This document shows positions 13,101 to 27,938 of a DNA stretch of 64,000 nucleotides, piece by piece (the first letter of the stretch is position 1; each line of letters starts with the position of its first letter). Position numbers and translations under genes: made by a program. The stretch spans positions 101,065,657 to 101,129,656 of the forward strand of contig OX388343.1 in the NCBI GenBank assembly GCA_947579665.1, given 5' to 3'. Source of the DNA: Sympetrum striolatum (lineage: Eukaryota > Arthropoda > Insecta > Odonata > Libellulidae). A model generated the notes under the pieces. It was not told the DNA's origin. It did no database searches and saw nothing but the letters and a program-made list of their open reading frames with translations.

Positions 13101-16100
13101 ATCATCAATGATTCTCTCGTGTATTATTTTTGGCTATGCATTCCGGATATTCGGAGGATGAGTCGGAGAAGATTGTTTCTTGACCACATGAAAAGCATTG
13201 GATTCCAGGAACCGGATTGACGTAAATATAAGCTCATTTAGTCGTAGTAAATGCTGTTAATTCTTTAATTTTTATTTCATTTTTGTCTTATCGATTTGAT
13301 ACATTTTGTATATCATTTATAATTTCTTCTTATCATCAATGATTGCTCTCGTGTATTATTTCAGGCTATGCATTCCGGATATTCGGAGAATGAGTCGGAG
13401 AAGATTGTTTCTTGACCACATGAAGATCATTGGATTCCTGGAACCGGATTGACATAAATATAAGCTAATTTAGTCGTAGTAAATGCTGCTTATTTTTGAT
13501 TTCGTAATTAATTTTAGTCATATCGATTTGATGCATTTTGTATATCATTTATAAGTTCTTTTTATAATCAATGAATGCTCTCATGTATTATTTCAGGCTA
13601 TGCATTCCGGATATTTGGTGGATGATTCGGAGAAGGATTTTTCTTGACCACATGAAGTGCATTGGATTCCTGGACACGATTCTCGTAAATATAAACTAAT
13701 TTAATCGTATTAAATGCTCTTAATTCTTTATTTCTTAATTATTTTTAGTCTTATCGATTTGATGCATTTTTTATATCATTTATATGTTTTTTTTATCATC
13801 AATGATCTCTCTCGTGCATTATTTCAGGCTATGCATTCCGGATATTCGGAGGATGAGTCGGAGAAGATTGTTTCTTGACCACATAAAGATCATTGGATTC
13901 CTGGAACCGGATTTACGTAAATATAAACTAAGTTAGTCGTAATAAATGCTCTTAATTCTTTATTTCGTAATTAATTTTAGTCTTATAGATTTGATGCATT
14001 TTGTGTATCATTTATTAGTTAATTTTATGATCAATGATTGCTCTCGTGTATTATTTCAGGCTATGCATTCCGGATATTCAGAGAATGAGTCGGAGAAGAT
14101 TGTTTCTTGACCACAATAAGAGCATTGGATTCCTGGAACCGGATTGACGTAAATATAAGCTAATTTAGTCGTAGTAAATATTGTTAATTCTTTATTTCGT
14201 AATTAGTTTTAGTCTTATCGATTTGATGCATTTTGTATATCATTTATAAGTTATTTTAATCATCAATGATTGCTCTTGTGTATTATTTCAGGCTATGCAT
14301 TCCGGATATTCGGAGGATGCGTCGGAGAAGATTGTTTCTTGACCACATGAAGTGTACTGGATTCCTGGAACCGGTTTGTCGCAAATATAAACTAATTTAG
14401 TCGTTATAAGTGTTCTTAATTTTTAATATCGTAATTAATTTTAGTCTTATCGATTTGATGCATTTTGTATATCATTTATATGTTATTTTTATCATCAATG
14501 ATTGCTCTCGTGTATTATTTCAGGCTATGCATTCCGGATATTCGGAGGATGAGTCGGAGAAGATTGTTTCTTGACCACATGAAGATCATTGGATTCCTGG
14601 AACCGGATTTACGTAAATATAAACTAAGTTAGTCGTAATAAATGCTCTTAATTCTTTATTTCGTAATTAATTTTAGTCTTATAGATTTGATGCATTTTGT
14701 ATATCATTTATAAGTTATTTTTATGATCAATGATTGCTCTCGTGTATTATTTCACGCTATGCATTCCGGATATTCGGAGGATGAGTCGGAGAGGATTGTT
14801 TCTTGACCACATGAAGAGCATTGGATTCCTGGAACCGGATTAACGTAAATATAAGCTAATTTAGTCGTAGTAAATGCTATTAATTCTTTAATATTTATTT
14901 CATTTTCGTCTTATCGATTTGATACATTTTGTATATCATTTATAATTTTTTTATCATCAATGATTGCTATCCTGTATTATTTCAGGCTATGCATTCCGGA
15001 TATTTGGTGGATGGTTCGGAGAAGGATTTTTCTTGACCACATGAAGTGCATTGGATTCCTGGAACACGATTCTCGTAAATATAAACTAATTTAGTCGTAT
15101 TAAATGCTCTTAATTCTTTATTTCTTAATAATTTTTAGTCTTATCGATTTGATGCATTTCGTATATCATTTATAAGTTATTTTTATCATCAATGATTGCT
15201 CTCGTGTATTATTTCAGGCTATGCATTCCGGATATTCGGAGGATGAGTTGGAGAAGATTGTTTGTTGACCAAATGAAGATCATTGGATTCCTGGAACCGG
15301 ATTGACGTAAATATAAGCTAATTTAGTGGTAGTAAATGCTGTGAATTCTTTATTTCGTAATTAATTTTAGTCTTATCGATTTGATGCATTTTGTATTTCA
15401 TTTATAAGTTCTTTTTATCATCAATGATTGCTCTCGTGTATTATTTCAGGCTATGCATTCCGGATATTCGGAGGATGAGTCGGAGAGGATTGTTTCTTGA
15501 CCACATGAAGAGCATTGGATCCTGGAGCCAGATTGACGTAAATATAAGCTAATTTAGTGGTAGTAAATGCTGTGAATTCTTTATTTCGTAATTAATTTTA
15601 GTCTTATCGATTTGATGCATTTTGTATATCATTTATAAGTTATTTTTATCATCAATAATTGCTTTCGTGTATTATTTCATGCTATGCATTCCGGATATTC
15701 GGAGGATGAGTCGTAGAAGATTGTTTCTTGACCACATGAAGAGCATTGGATTCCAAGAACCGGATTGACGTAAATAGAAGCTAATTTAGTCGTAGTAAAT
15801 ACTGTTAATTCTTTATTTCGTAATTAATTTAAGTCTTATCGATTTGATGCATTTTGTTTATCATTTATAAGTTCTTTTTATCAATAATTATTCTCTCGTT
15901 TATAATTTCAGGCTATGCATTCCGGATATTCGGAGGATGAGTCAGAGAAGATTGTTTCTAGACCACATGAAGTGCATTGGATTCCTGGAACCGGATTGTC
16001 GTAAATATAAGCTATTTTAGTCGTAGTAAATGCTGCTTATTTTTGATTTCGTAATTAATTTTAGTCTTATCGATTTGATGCATTTTGTATATCATTTATA

Positions 16101-18241
16101 AGTTCTTTTTATCATCAATGATTGCTTTCGTGTATTATTTCACGCTATGCATTCCGGATATTTGGTGGATGGTTCGAAGAAGGATTTTTCTTGACCACAT
16201 GAAGTGCATTAGATTCCTGGAACACGATTCTCGTAAATATAAACTAATTTAGTCGTATTAAATGCTCTTAATTCTTTATTTCTTAATTATTTTTAGTCTT
16301 ATCGATTTGATGCATTTTGTATATCATTTATAAGTTATTTTAATGATCAATGATTGCTCTCGTGTATTATTTCAGGCTATGCATTCCGGATATTCGGAGG
16401 ATGCGTCGGAGAAGATTGTTTCTTGACCACATGAAGAGTACTGGATTCCTGGAACCGGTTTGTCGCAAATATAAACTAATTTAGTCGTTATAAGTGTTCT
16501 TAATTTTTAATATCGTAATTAATTTTAGTCTTATTGATTTGATGCATTTTGTATATCATTTATAAGTTATTTTTATGATCAATGATTGCTCTCGTGTATT
16601 ATTTCAGGCTATGCATTCCGGATATTCGAAGGATGAGTCGGAGAAGATTGTTTCTTGATCAAATGAAGAACATTGGTTTCCTGGAACCGGATTGACATAA
16701 ATATAAGCTAATTTAGTGGTAGTAAATGCTTCTAATTCTTTATTTCGTAATTAATTTTAGTCTTATCGATTTGATGCATTTTGTATATCATTTACAATTT
16801 CTTTTTATCATCAATGATTTCTCTCGTGCATTATTTCAGGCTATGCATTCCGGATATTTGGAGGATGAGTCGGAGAAGATTGTTTCTAGACCACATGAAG
16901 TGCGTTGGATTCCTGGGACCGGATTGTCGTAAATATAAGCTGATTTATTCGTAGTCAATGCTCTCAATTCTTTATTTCGTAATTCATTTTAGTCTTATCG
17001 ATTTGATGCATTTTGTATATCATTTATAAGTTATTTTAATCATCAATGATTGCTCTCGTGTATTATTTCAGGCTATCCATTCCGGATATTTGGAGGATGA
17101 GTCAGAGAAGATTGTTTCTTGACCACATGAAGAGCATTGGATTCCTGGAACCGGATTGTCGTAAATATAAGCTAATTTACCCTTAGTATATGGTGTCAAA
17201 TCTTTATTCCGTAATTCATTTTAGTCTAATGGATTTGATGCATTTTATATATCATTTTTAAGTTATTTTTATGATCAATGATTGCTCTCGTGTATTATTT
17301 CAGGCTATGCATTCCGGATATTCGAAGGATGAGTCGGAGAAGATTGTTTCTTGATCAAATGAAGAACATTGGTTTCCTGGAACCGGATTGACATAAATAT
17401 AAGCTAATTTAGTGGTAGTAAATGCTTCTAATTCTTTATTTCGTAATTAATTTTAGTCTTATCGATTTGATGCATTTTGTATATCATTTACAATTTCTTT
17501 TTATCATCAATGATTGATGTCGTGTATTATTTCAGGCTATGCATCTCGGATATTCGGAGGATGAGACGGAGAAGAATTTTTCTTGACCACATGAAGTGCA
17601 TTGGATTCCTGGAACCAGATTGTCGTAATTATAAGCTAATTTTTCGTAGTAAATGTTGTTAATTCTTTAATTTGAATTTCATTTTAGTCTTTTCGATTTG
17701 ATGCATTTTGTATATCATTTATAAGTTCTTTTTATCATCAATGATTACTCTCGTGCATTATTTCAGGCTATGCATTCCGGATATTCGGAAGATGAGTCGG
17801 AGAAGATTGTTTCTTGACCTCATGAAGTGCATTGGATTCCTGGAACCAGATTATCGTAAATATAAGCTAATTTAGTCGTAGTAAATGATGTTAATTCTTT
17901 AATTTGTATTTCATTTTAGTCATTTCGATTTGATGCATTTTGCATATCATTTTTTAGTTCTTTATATCATCAATGATTGATCTCGTTTATTATTTCAGGC
18001 TATGCATTCCGGATATTCGAAGGATGAGTCGGAGAAGATTGTTTCTTGAACACATGAATAGCATTGGAATCCTGGAACCAGATTGTTGTGAATATATGTT
18101 AATTTAGTCGTAGTAAATGCTGTTAATCTTTTATTTCGTAATTTATTTTAGTCTTATCGATTTGATGCATTTTGTATATCATTTATAAGTTCTTTTTTTC
18201 GTCAATGATTGCTCTCGTATATTATTTCAGGCTATGCATTC
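10140..18241. repeat. 35-monomer higher-order repeat, copy 1 (~8.1 kb)
   Basis: Marker variants sit about 8102 bp from their copies in the next unit: open frames at 10246, 16726 and 17477 match those at 18349, 24828 and 25579. 8102 bp equals 35 monomers of 231.5 bp. The left edge is set where GGAGGATGCGTCGG begins to match and the sequence just upstream no longer does. Inside, one monomer with TATTTGGTGGATGGTTCGG (about 14995-15065) has no counterpart at the same place in copy 2. Confidence 0.85.
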
Positions 18242-21200
18242 CGGATATTCGGAGGATGCGTCGGAGAAGATTGTTTCTTGACCACATGAAGAGCACTGGA
18301 TTCCTGGAACCGGATTGTCGCAAATATAAACTAATTTAGTCGTTATAAATGTTCTTAATTTTTAATATCGTAATTAATTTTAGTATTATCGATTTGATGC
18401 ATTTTGTATATCATTTATATGTTATTTTTATCATCGATGATTCTCTCGTGTATTATTTCAGGCTCTGCATTCCGGATATTCGGAGGATGAGTCGGAGAAG
18501 ATTGTTTCTTGACCTAATGAAGAGCATTGGATTCCTGGAACCGGATTGTCGTAAATATAAACTAATTTAGTCGTAGTAAATGCTCTAAATTCTTTATTTT
18601 TGATTAATTTTCGTCTTATCGATTTGATGCATTTTGTATATCATTGATAACTTATTTTTATCATCAATGATGGCTCTCATGTATTATTTCAGGCTATGCA
18701 TTCCGGATATTCGGAGGATGAGTCGGAGAAGATTGTTTTTTGACCACATGAAGAGCATTGGATTCCTGGAACCGGATTGTCGTAAATATAAGCTAATTTA
18801 GTCGTAGTATATGCTGTTAATTCTTTATTTCGTAATTAATTTTAGTCTTATCGATTTGTTTCATATTGTATATCATTTATAAGTTATTTATATCATCACT
18901 GATTGTTCTCGTGTATTATTTCAGGCTATGCATTCCGGATATTCGGAGGATGAGTCGGAGAAGATTGTTTCTTGACTACATGAAGAGCAATGGTTTACTG
19001 GAACCGGATTGACGTAAACATAAGTTAATTTAGTGGTAGTAAATTCTGTTAATTCTTTATTTAGTAATTAATTTTAGTCTTATCGATTTGATGCATATTG
19101 TTTATCATTTATAAGTTATTTTGATCATCGATGATTCTCTCGTGTATTTTTTCAGGCTATGCATTCCGGATATTCGGAGGATGAGTCGGAGAAGATTGTT
19201 TCTTACCACATGAAGAGCATTGGATCCTGGAACCGGATTGACGTAAATATAAGCTAATTTAGTCGTAGTAAATGCTGTTAATTCTTTATTTCGTAATTAA
19301 TTTAAGTCTTATCGATTTGATGCATTTTGTTTATCATTTATAAGTTCTTTTTATCATCAATGATTGCTTTCGTGTATTATTTCAGGCTATGCATTCCGGA
19401 TATTTGGTGGATGGTTCGAAGAAGGATTTTTCTTGACCACATGAAGTGCATTGGATTCCTGGAACACGATACTCGTAAATATAAACTAATTTAGTCGTAT
19501 TAAATGCTCTTAATTCTTTATTTCTTAATTATTTTTAGTCTTATCGATTTGATGCATTTTGTATATCATTTATAAGTTATTTTTATCATCAATGATTGCT
19601 CTCGTGTATTATTTCAGGCTATGCATTCCGGATATTCGGAGGATGAGTCGGAGAAGATTGTTTCTTGACCAAATGAAGAGCATTGGATTCCTGGAACCGG
19701 ATTGACGTAAATATAAACTAAGGTAGTCGTAGTAAATGCTCTTAATTCTTTATTTCGTAATTAATTTTAGTCTTATCGATTTGATGCATTTTGTATATCA
19801 TTTATAAGTTAATTAATCATCAATGATTGCTCTTGTGTATTATTTCAGGCTATGCATTCCGGATATTCGGAGGATGCGTCGGAGAAGATTGTTTCTTGAC
19901 CACATGAAGAGTACTGGATTCCTGGAACCGGTTTGTCGCAAATATAAACTAATTTAGTCGTTATAAGTGTTCTTAATTTTTAATATCGTAATTAATTTTA
20001 GTCTTATCGATTTGATTTATTTTGTATATCATTTATAAGTTATTTTTATGATCAATGATTGCTCTCGTGTATTATTTCAGGCTATGTATTCCGGATATTC
20101 GAAGGATGAGTCGGAGAAGATTGTTTCTTGATCAAATGAAAAACATTGGTTTCCTGGAACCGGATTGACGTAAATATAAGCTAACCTAGTGGTAGTAAAT
20201 GCTTCTAATTCTTTATTTCGTAATTCATTTTAGTCTTATCGATTTGATGCATTTTGTATATCATTTACAATTTCTTTTTATCATCAATGATTTCTCTCGT
20301 GTATTATTTCAGGCTATGCATTCCGGATATTCGGAGGATGAGTCGGAGAGGATTGTTTCTTGACCACATGAAGAGCATTGGATTCCTGGAACCGGATTGA
20401 CGTAAATATAAGCTAATTTTTGCGTAGTAAATGTTATTAATTCTTCTTTTCGTAATTGATTTTAGTCTTACCGATTTGATGCATTTTGTATATCATTTAT
20501 AAGTTATTTTTATCATCAATGATTCTCTCGTGTATTATTTCAGGCTATGCATTCCGGATATTCGGAGGATGAGTCGGAGAAGACTGTTTCTTGACCACAT
20601 GAAGAGCATTGGATCCTGGAACCGGATTGACGTAAATATAAGCTAATTTAGTGGTAGTAAATGCAGTGAATTCTTTATTTCGTAATTAATTTTAGTCTTA
20701 TCGATTTGATGCATTTTGTATATCATTTATAAGTTATTTTTATCATCAATGATTCTCTCGTGTATTATTTCAGGCTATGCATTCCGGATATTCGGAGGAT
20801 GAGTCTGAGAAGATTGTTTCTTGACCACATGAAGAGCATGGATTCCAGGAACTGGATTGACGTAAATATAAGCTAATTTAATCGTAGGAAATGCTATTAA
20901 TTCTTTAAATTTTATTTCATTTTCGTCTTATCGATTTGATACATTTTGTATATCATTTATAAGTTCTTTTTATCATCAATGATTGCTCTCGTGTATTATT
21001 TCAGGCTATGCATTCCGGATATTCAGAGAATGAGTCGGAGAAGATTGTTTCTTGACCACATTAAGAGCATTGGATTCCTGGAACCGGATTGACGTAAATA
21101 TAAGCTAATTTAGTGGTAGTAAATGCTGTGAATTCTTTATTTCGTAATTAATTTTAGTCTTATTGATTTGATGCATTTTCTATATCATTTATAAGTTATT

Positions 21201-24200
21201 TTTATCATCAATGATTCTCTCGTGTATTATTTTTGGCTATGCATTCCGGATATTCGGAGGATGAGTCGGAGAAGATTGTTTCTTGACCACATGAAAAGCA
21301 TTGGATTCCAGGAACCGGATTGACGTAAATATAAGCTTATTTAGTCGTAGTAAATGCTGTTAATTCTTTAATTTTTATTTCATTTTTGTCTTATCGATTT
21401 GATACATTTTGTATATCATTTATAATTTCTTCTTATCATCAATGATTGCTCTCGTGTATTATTTCAGGCTATGCATTCCGGATATTCGGAGAATGAGTCG
21501 GAGAAGATTGTTTCTTGACCACATGAAGATCATTGGATTCCTGGAACCGGATTGACATAAATATAAGCTAATTTAGTCGTAGTAAATGCTGCTTATTTTT
21601 GATTTCGTAATTAATTTTAGTCATATCGATTTGATGCATTTTGTATATCATTTATAAGTTCTTTTTATAATCAATGAATGCTCTCATGTATTATTTCAGG
21701 CTATGCATTCCGGATATTTGGTGGATGATTCGGAGAAGGATTTTTCTTGACCACATGAAGTGCATTGGATTCCTGGACACGATTCTCGTAAATATAAACT
21801 AATTTAATCGTATTAAATGCTCTTAATTCTTTATTTCTTAATTATTTATAGTCTTATCGATTTGATGCATTTTTTATATCATTTATATGTTTTTTTTATC
21901 ATCAATGATCTCTCTCGTGTATTATTTCAGGCTATGCATTCCGGATATTCGGAGGATGAGTCGGAGAAGATTGTTTCTTGACCACATAAAGATCATTGGA
22001 TTCCTGGAACCGGATTTACGTAAATATAAACTAAGTTAGTCGTAATAAATGCTCTTAATTCTTTATTTCGTAATTAATTTTAGTCTTATAGATTTGATGC
22101 ATTTTGTGTATCATTTATTAGTTATTTTTATGATCAATGATTGCTCTCGTGTATTATTTCAGGCTATGCATTCCGGATATTCAGAGGATGAGTCGGAGAG
22201 GATTGTTTCTTGACCACATGAAGAGCATTGGATTCCTGGAACCGGATTTACGTAAATATAAGCTAATTTAGTCGTAGTAAATTCTATTAATTCTTTAATA
22301 TTTATTTCATTTTCGTCTTATCGATTTGATACATTTTGTATATCATTTATAATTTTTTTATCATCAATGATTGCTATCGTGTATTATTTCAGGCTATGCA
22401 TTCCGGATATTCAGAGAATGAGTCGGAGAAGATTGTTTCTTGACCACATTAAGAGCATTGGATTCCTGGAACCGGATTGACGTAAATATAAGCTAATTTA
22501 GTCGTAGTAAATATTGTTAATTCTTTATTTCGTAATTAATTTTAGTCTTATCGATTTGATGCATTTTGTATATCATTTATAAGTTATTTTAATCATCAAT
22601 GATTGCTCTTGTGTATTATTTCAGGCTATGCATTCCGGATATTCGGAGGATGCGTCGGAGAAGATTGTTTCTTGACCACATGAAGAGTACTGGATTCCTG
22701 GAACCGGTTTGTCGCAAATATAAACTAATTTAGTCGTTATAAGTGTTCTTAATTTTTAATATCGTAATTAATTTTAGTCTTATCGATTTGATGCATTTTG
22801 TATATCATTTATATGTTATTTTTATCATCAATGATTGCTCTCGTGTATTATTTCAGGCTATGCATTCCGGATATTCGGAGGATGAGTCGGAGAAGATTGT
22901 TTCTTGACCACATGAAGATCATTGGATTCCTGGAACCGGATTTACGTAAATATAAACTAAGTTAGTCGTAATAAATGCTCTTAATTCTTTATTTCGTAAT
23001 TAATTTTAGTCTTATAGATTTGATGCATTTTGTATATCATTTATAAGTTATTTTTATGATCAATGATTGCTCTCGTGTATTATTTCAGGCTATGCATTCC
23101 GGATATTCGGAGGATGAGTTGGAGAAGATTGTTTGTTGACCACATGAAGATCATTGGATTCCTGGAACCGGATTGACGTAAATATAAGCTAATTTAGTGG
23201 TAGTAAATGCTGTGAATTCTTTATTTCGTAATTAATTTTAGTCTTATCGATTTGATGCATTTTGTATTTCATTTATAAGTTCTTTTTATCATCAATGATT
23301 TCTCTCGTGTATGATTTCAGGCTATGCATTCCGGATATTCGGAGGATGAGTCGGAGAGGATTGTTTCTTGACCACATGAAGAGCATTGGATCCTGGAACC
23401 AGATTGACGTAAATATAAGCTAATTTAGTGGTAGTAAATGCTGTGAATTCTTTATTTCGTAATTAATTTTAGTCTTATCGATTTGATGCATTTTGTATAT
23501 CATTTATAAGTTATTTTTATCATCAATAATTGCTTTCGTGTATTATTTCATGCTATGCATTCCGGATATTCGGAGGATGAGTCGTAGAAGATTGTTTCTT
23601 GACCACATGAAGAGCATTGGATTCCAAGAACCGGATTGACGTAAATATAAGCTAATTTAGTCGTAGTAAATACTGTTAATTCTTTATTTCGTAATTAATT
23701 TAAGTCTTATCGATTTGATGCATTTTGTTTATCATTTATAAGTTCTTTTTATCAATAATTATTCTCTCGTTTATAATTTCAGGCTATGCATTCCGGATAT
23801 TCGGAGGATGAGTCAGAGAAGATTGTTTCTAGACCACATGAAGTGCATTGGATTCCTGGAACCGGATTGTCGTAAATATAAGCTATTTTAGTCGTAGTAA
23901 ATGCTGCTTATTTTTGATTTCGTAATTAATTTTAGTCTTATCGATTTGATGCATTTTGTATATCATTTATAAGTTCTTTTTATCATCAATGATTGCTTTC
24001 GTGTATTATTTCAGGCTATGCATTCCGGATATTTGGTGGATGGTTCGAAGAAGGATTTTTCTTGACCACATGAAGTGCATTAGATTCCTGGAACACGATT
24101 CTCGTAAATATAAACTAATTTAGTCGTATTAAATGCTCTTAATTCTTAATTTTTTAATTATTTTTAGTCTTATTGATTTGATGCATTTTGTATATCATTT

Positions 24201-26343
24201 ATAAGTTATTTTTATCATCAATGATTGCTCTCGTGTGTTATTTCAGGCTATGCATTCCGGATATTCGGAGGATGAGTCGGAGAAGATTGTTTCTTGACTA
24301 ATGAAGAGCATTGGATTCCTGGAACCGGATTGACGTAAATATAAACTAAGTTAGTCGTAGTAAATGCTCTTAATTCTTTATTTCGTAATTAATTTTAGTC
24401 TTATCGATTTGATGCATTTTGTATATCATTTATAAGTTATTTTAATGATCAATGATTGCTCTCGTGTATTATTTCAGGCTATGCATTCCGGATATTCGGA
24501 GGATGCGTCGGAGAAGATTGTTTCTTGACCACATGAAGAGTACTGGATTCCTGGAACCGGTTTGTCGCAAATATAAACTAATTTAGTCGTTATAAGTGTT
24601 CTTAATTTTTAATATCGTAATTAATTTTAGTCTTATTGATTTGATGCATTTTGTATATCATTTATAAGTTATTTTTATGATCAATGATTGCTCTCGTGTA
24701 TTATTTCAGGCTATGCATTCCGGATAATCGAAGGATGAGTCGGAGAAGATTGTTTCTTGATCAAATGAAGAACATTGGTTTCCTGGAACCGGATTGACAT
24801 AAATATAAGCTAATTTAGTGGTAGTAAATGCTTCTAATTCTTTATTTCGTAATTAATTTTAGTCTTATCGATTTGATGCATTTTGTATATCATTTACAAT
24901 TTCTTTTTATCATCAATGATTTCTCTCGTGCATTATTTCAGGCTATGCATTCCGGATATTTGGAGGATGAGTCGGAGAAGATTGTTTCTAGACCACATGA
25001 AGTGCATTGGATTCCTGGAACCGGATTGTCGTAAATATAAGCTGATTTATTCGTAGTCAATGCTCTCAATTCTTTATTTCGTAATTCATTTTAGTCTTAT
25101 CGATTTGATGCATTTTGTATATCATTTATAAGTTATTTTAATCATCAATGATTGCTCTCGTGTATTATTTCAGGCTATCCATTCCGGATATTTGGAGGAT
25201 GAGTCAGAGAAGATTGTTTCTTGACCACATGAAGAGCATTGGATTCCTGGAACCGGATTGTCGTAAATATAAGCTAATTTACCCTTAGTATATGCTGTCA
25301 AATCTTTATTCCGTAATTCATTTTAGTCTAATGGATTTGATGCATTTTATATATCATTTTTAAGTTATTTTTATGATCAATGATAGCTCTCGTGTATTAT
25401 TTCAGGCTATGCATTCCGGATATTCGAAGGATGAGTCGGAGAAGATTGTTTCTTGATCAAATGAAGAACATTGGTTTCCTGGAACCGGATTGACATAAAT
25501 ATAAGCTAATTTAGTGGTAGTAAATGCTTCTAATTCTTTATTTCGTAATTAATTTTAGTCTTATCGATTTGATGCATTTTGTATATCATTTACAATTTCT
25601 TTTTATCATCAATGATTGATGTCGTGTATTATTTCAGGCTATGCATCTCGGATATTCGGAGGATGAGACGGAGAAGAATTTTTCTTGACCACATGAAGTG
25701 CATTGGATTCCTGGAACCAGATTGTCGTAATTATAAGCTAATTTTTCGTAGTAAATGTTGTTAATTCTTTAATTTGAATTTCATTTTAGTCTTTTCGATT
25801 TGATGCATTTTGTATATCATTTATAAGTTCTTTTTATCATCAATGATTACTCTCGTGCATTATTTCAGGCTATGCATTCCGGATATTCGGAAGATGAGTC
25901 GGAGAAGATTGTTTCTTGACCTCATGAAGTGCATTGGATTCCTGGAACCAGATTATCGTAAATATAAGCTAATTTAGTCGTAGTAAATGATGTTAATTCT
26001 TTAATTTGTATTTCATTTTAGTCATTTCGATTTGATGCATTTTGCATATCATTTTTTAGTTCTTTATATCATCAATGATTGATCTCGTTTATTATTTCAG
26101 GCTATGCATTCCGGATATTCGAAGGATGAGTCGGAGAAGATTGTTTCTTGAACACATGAATAGCATTGGAATCCTGGAACCAGATTGTTGTGAATATATG
26201 TTAATTTAGTCGTAGTAAATGCTGTTAATCTTTTATTTCGTAATTTATTTTAGTCTTATCGATTTGATGCATTTTGTATATCATTTATAAGTTCTTTTTT
26301 TCGTCAATGATTGCTCTCGTATATTATTTCAGGCTATGCATTC
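18242..26343. repeat. 35-monomer higher-order repeat, copy 2 (~8.1 kb)
   Basis: Near-identical to the preceding 8.1 kb, with sparse substitutions. Two compensating monomer-scale differences are visible. Around 22180-22400 the order of the CAGAGAATGAGTCGG monomer and the CTATTAATTCTTTAATATTT monomer is swapped relative to copy 1. Around 24120-24330 there is one extra monomer. Net length is preserved. Beyond 26343 only a few divergent monomers follow. Confidence 0.85.
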
Positions 26344-26820
26344 CGGATATTCGGAGGATGAGTCGGAGAAGATTGTTTCTTGACCACATGAAGAGCATTG
26401 GATTCCTGGAACCGTATTGTCGTAAATATATGCTACTTTAGTCGTAGTAAATGCTGTTAATTCTTTATTTCGTAATTGATTTTAGTCTTATGGATTTGAT
26501 GCATTTTGTATATCTTTTTTAAGTTCTTTTTATCATCAATGATTACTCTCGTGCATTATTTCAGGCTATGCATTCCGGATATTCGGAGGATGAGTCGGAG
26601 AAGATTGTTTCTTGACCACATGAAGTGCTTTGGATTCCTGGAACCAGATTGTCGTAAATATAAGCTATTTTATTCTTAGTAAATGCTGTTAATTCTTTAA
26701 TTTGTATTTCATTTTGGTCTTTTCGATTTGATGCATTTTGTATATCATTTTTTAGTTCTTTATATCATCAATGATTGATCTCGTGTACTATTTTAGGCTA
26801 TACATCTCGGATATTTGGAG

Positions 26821-27250
26821 GCTGGTCTTAATTAGGTCTTCTGTACATTTTGTTAAATTTACTTTCTTAAAAAATTGTTCATATCTAATCTTTTTCACTT
26901 TTCATATATCTATGTTTGTATATTATTGTATTTATTTCTATTACTGTGTTTTCGCGGGTTTTTTCACCCCCCTTCTTTGTGGGTGTTTTCCCGCAACGTG
27001 GGTTTTTAGATTTTCAGCATTTTTTTAATTATTTATCAGTTCCTTGCATCATCAATGGTTCTTTGTGGGCAATTTTTCAGGTTATTATTCTCGGATATTC
27101 GGAGGATGATTCGGAGAAAATTTCTCCCGGACCACGTATAGAAATTTGATTTCTGTAACAGGCTTTTCGTAATTATTAATTACTTGTATCATAGATAATG
27201 TTTTTCATTATTTAGTTCGTTATTAATTTTAGTGTTATAGATTCTACGCA
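26821..27250. repeat. Decayed array edge: insertion plus isolated monomer
   Basis: The last contiguous monomer stops inside its GGATATTTGGAGG word at about 26820. Some 200 bp of unrelated T-rich sequence follows. A single strongly diverged monomer then resumes at about 27025-27250, recognisable by TCATCAATGGTT, TTATTCTCGGATATTCGGAGG, GATTCGGAGAAAATT and TCGTTATTAATTTTAGTGTTATAGATT. This is what the edge of a satellite looks like where homogenisation no longer reaches. Confidence 0.75.
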
Positions 27251-27938
27251 CTTTTTAAATGATTATTTACTGCTTTTAAACATCATTCATTTTATATGTG
27301 CATTATTTTACATTATGCTTCTAAAATGGAAGGATATCAAGCGCTCGTAGGCTCACCTCTTTGTTGTCACTACATTCATTACTTATGTTTTAAGATTGAA
27401 TGATTGTATTAAATTTAAATGAACTTAATTACCTACATCTATACAGTCTTTTAATACCAGTTGATGAATATAGATTATTAAGATTATTTATCTGTCTAAA
27501 AACGTTGGTAGCTTCATTACACAATTCTATGATGGTTTGAACAAGGTATGATACTTCTCAGAATCAAGGGAGGTATTGTTGAAATTCATAATTGAATAAA
27601 TCTTAAAAAGTTATATTTCTCAACTATTTTTATTCGTTTACTAGTAGTAATAAAGATTAGATGATGACAATCATTCGTCAAAACTGGTAATGTGTTTGCT
27701 AGGCAAAATTAAAACTTATAAAAACTCCGAATTCCTAGGATTCTAAGATATTTCTGTTTGCATTTGTATAACTCCTGATTGTTAGATAATAATTGATATT
27801 CTAAATTGACACGTTTTTAAGGGAAAATTATGTATCTCTTGAGATCAACTTCGGCTATTATAAAGAAATAGTCCAAGTAATAGTTATTACCAATATTGTT
27901 TCCCTTGGATGAGTGCTTATATCTATTTCCTTTATACC
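27251..27938. other. A+T-rich spacer, nothing recognised
   Basis: No open frame above background, no tandem structure and no similarity to the flanking repeats was seen. Confidence 0.6.

Larger units (their letters stand above)
1..26820. repeat. Satellite array, ~231-bp monomer, ~116 copies
   Basis: Tandem head-to-tail monomers fill the interval. The phrase TGGAACCGGATTGACG recurs at 1, 232, 464 and so on, giving a 231-232 bp period. Strongly conserved words are GGCTATGCATTCCGGATATT, GATGAGTCGGAGAAGATTG and TTTGATGCATTTTGTATATC; the rest is A+T rich. Monomers differ by scattered substitutions and small indels, and individual variants mark the higher-order units. No transposon interrupts the array. 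Short open frames inside it repeat with the monomer (for example 10246-10467 and 18349-18570) and are by-products of the repeat, not genes. Such arrays are typical of pericentromeric or other heterochromatin; the location is inference. Confidence 0.97.

Noticed and set aside
1..26820. CRISPR array
   Set aside because: The repeat unit is the whole 231-bp monomer with no unique spacers, in a eukaryotic genome.
8160..27149. Open frames of 60-85 codons inside the left satellite
   Set aside because: They recur at the monomer or HOR period and change with single-base variants. They are by-products of the repeat.
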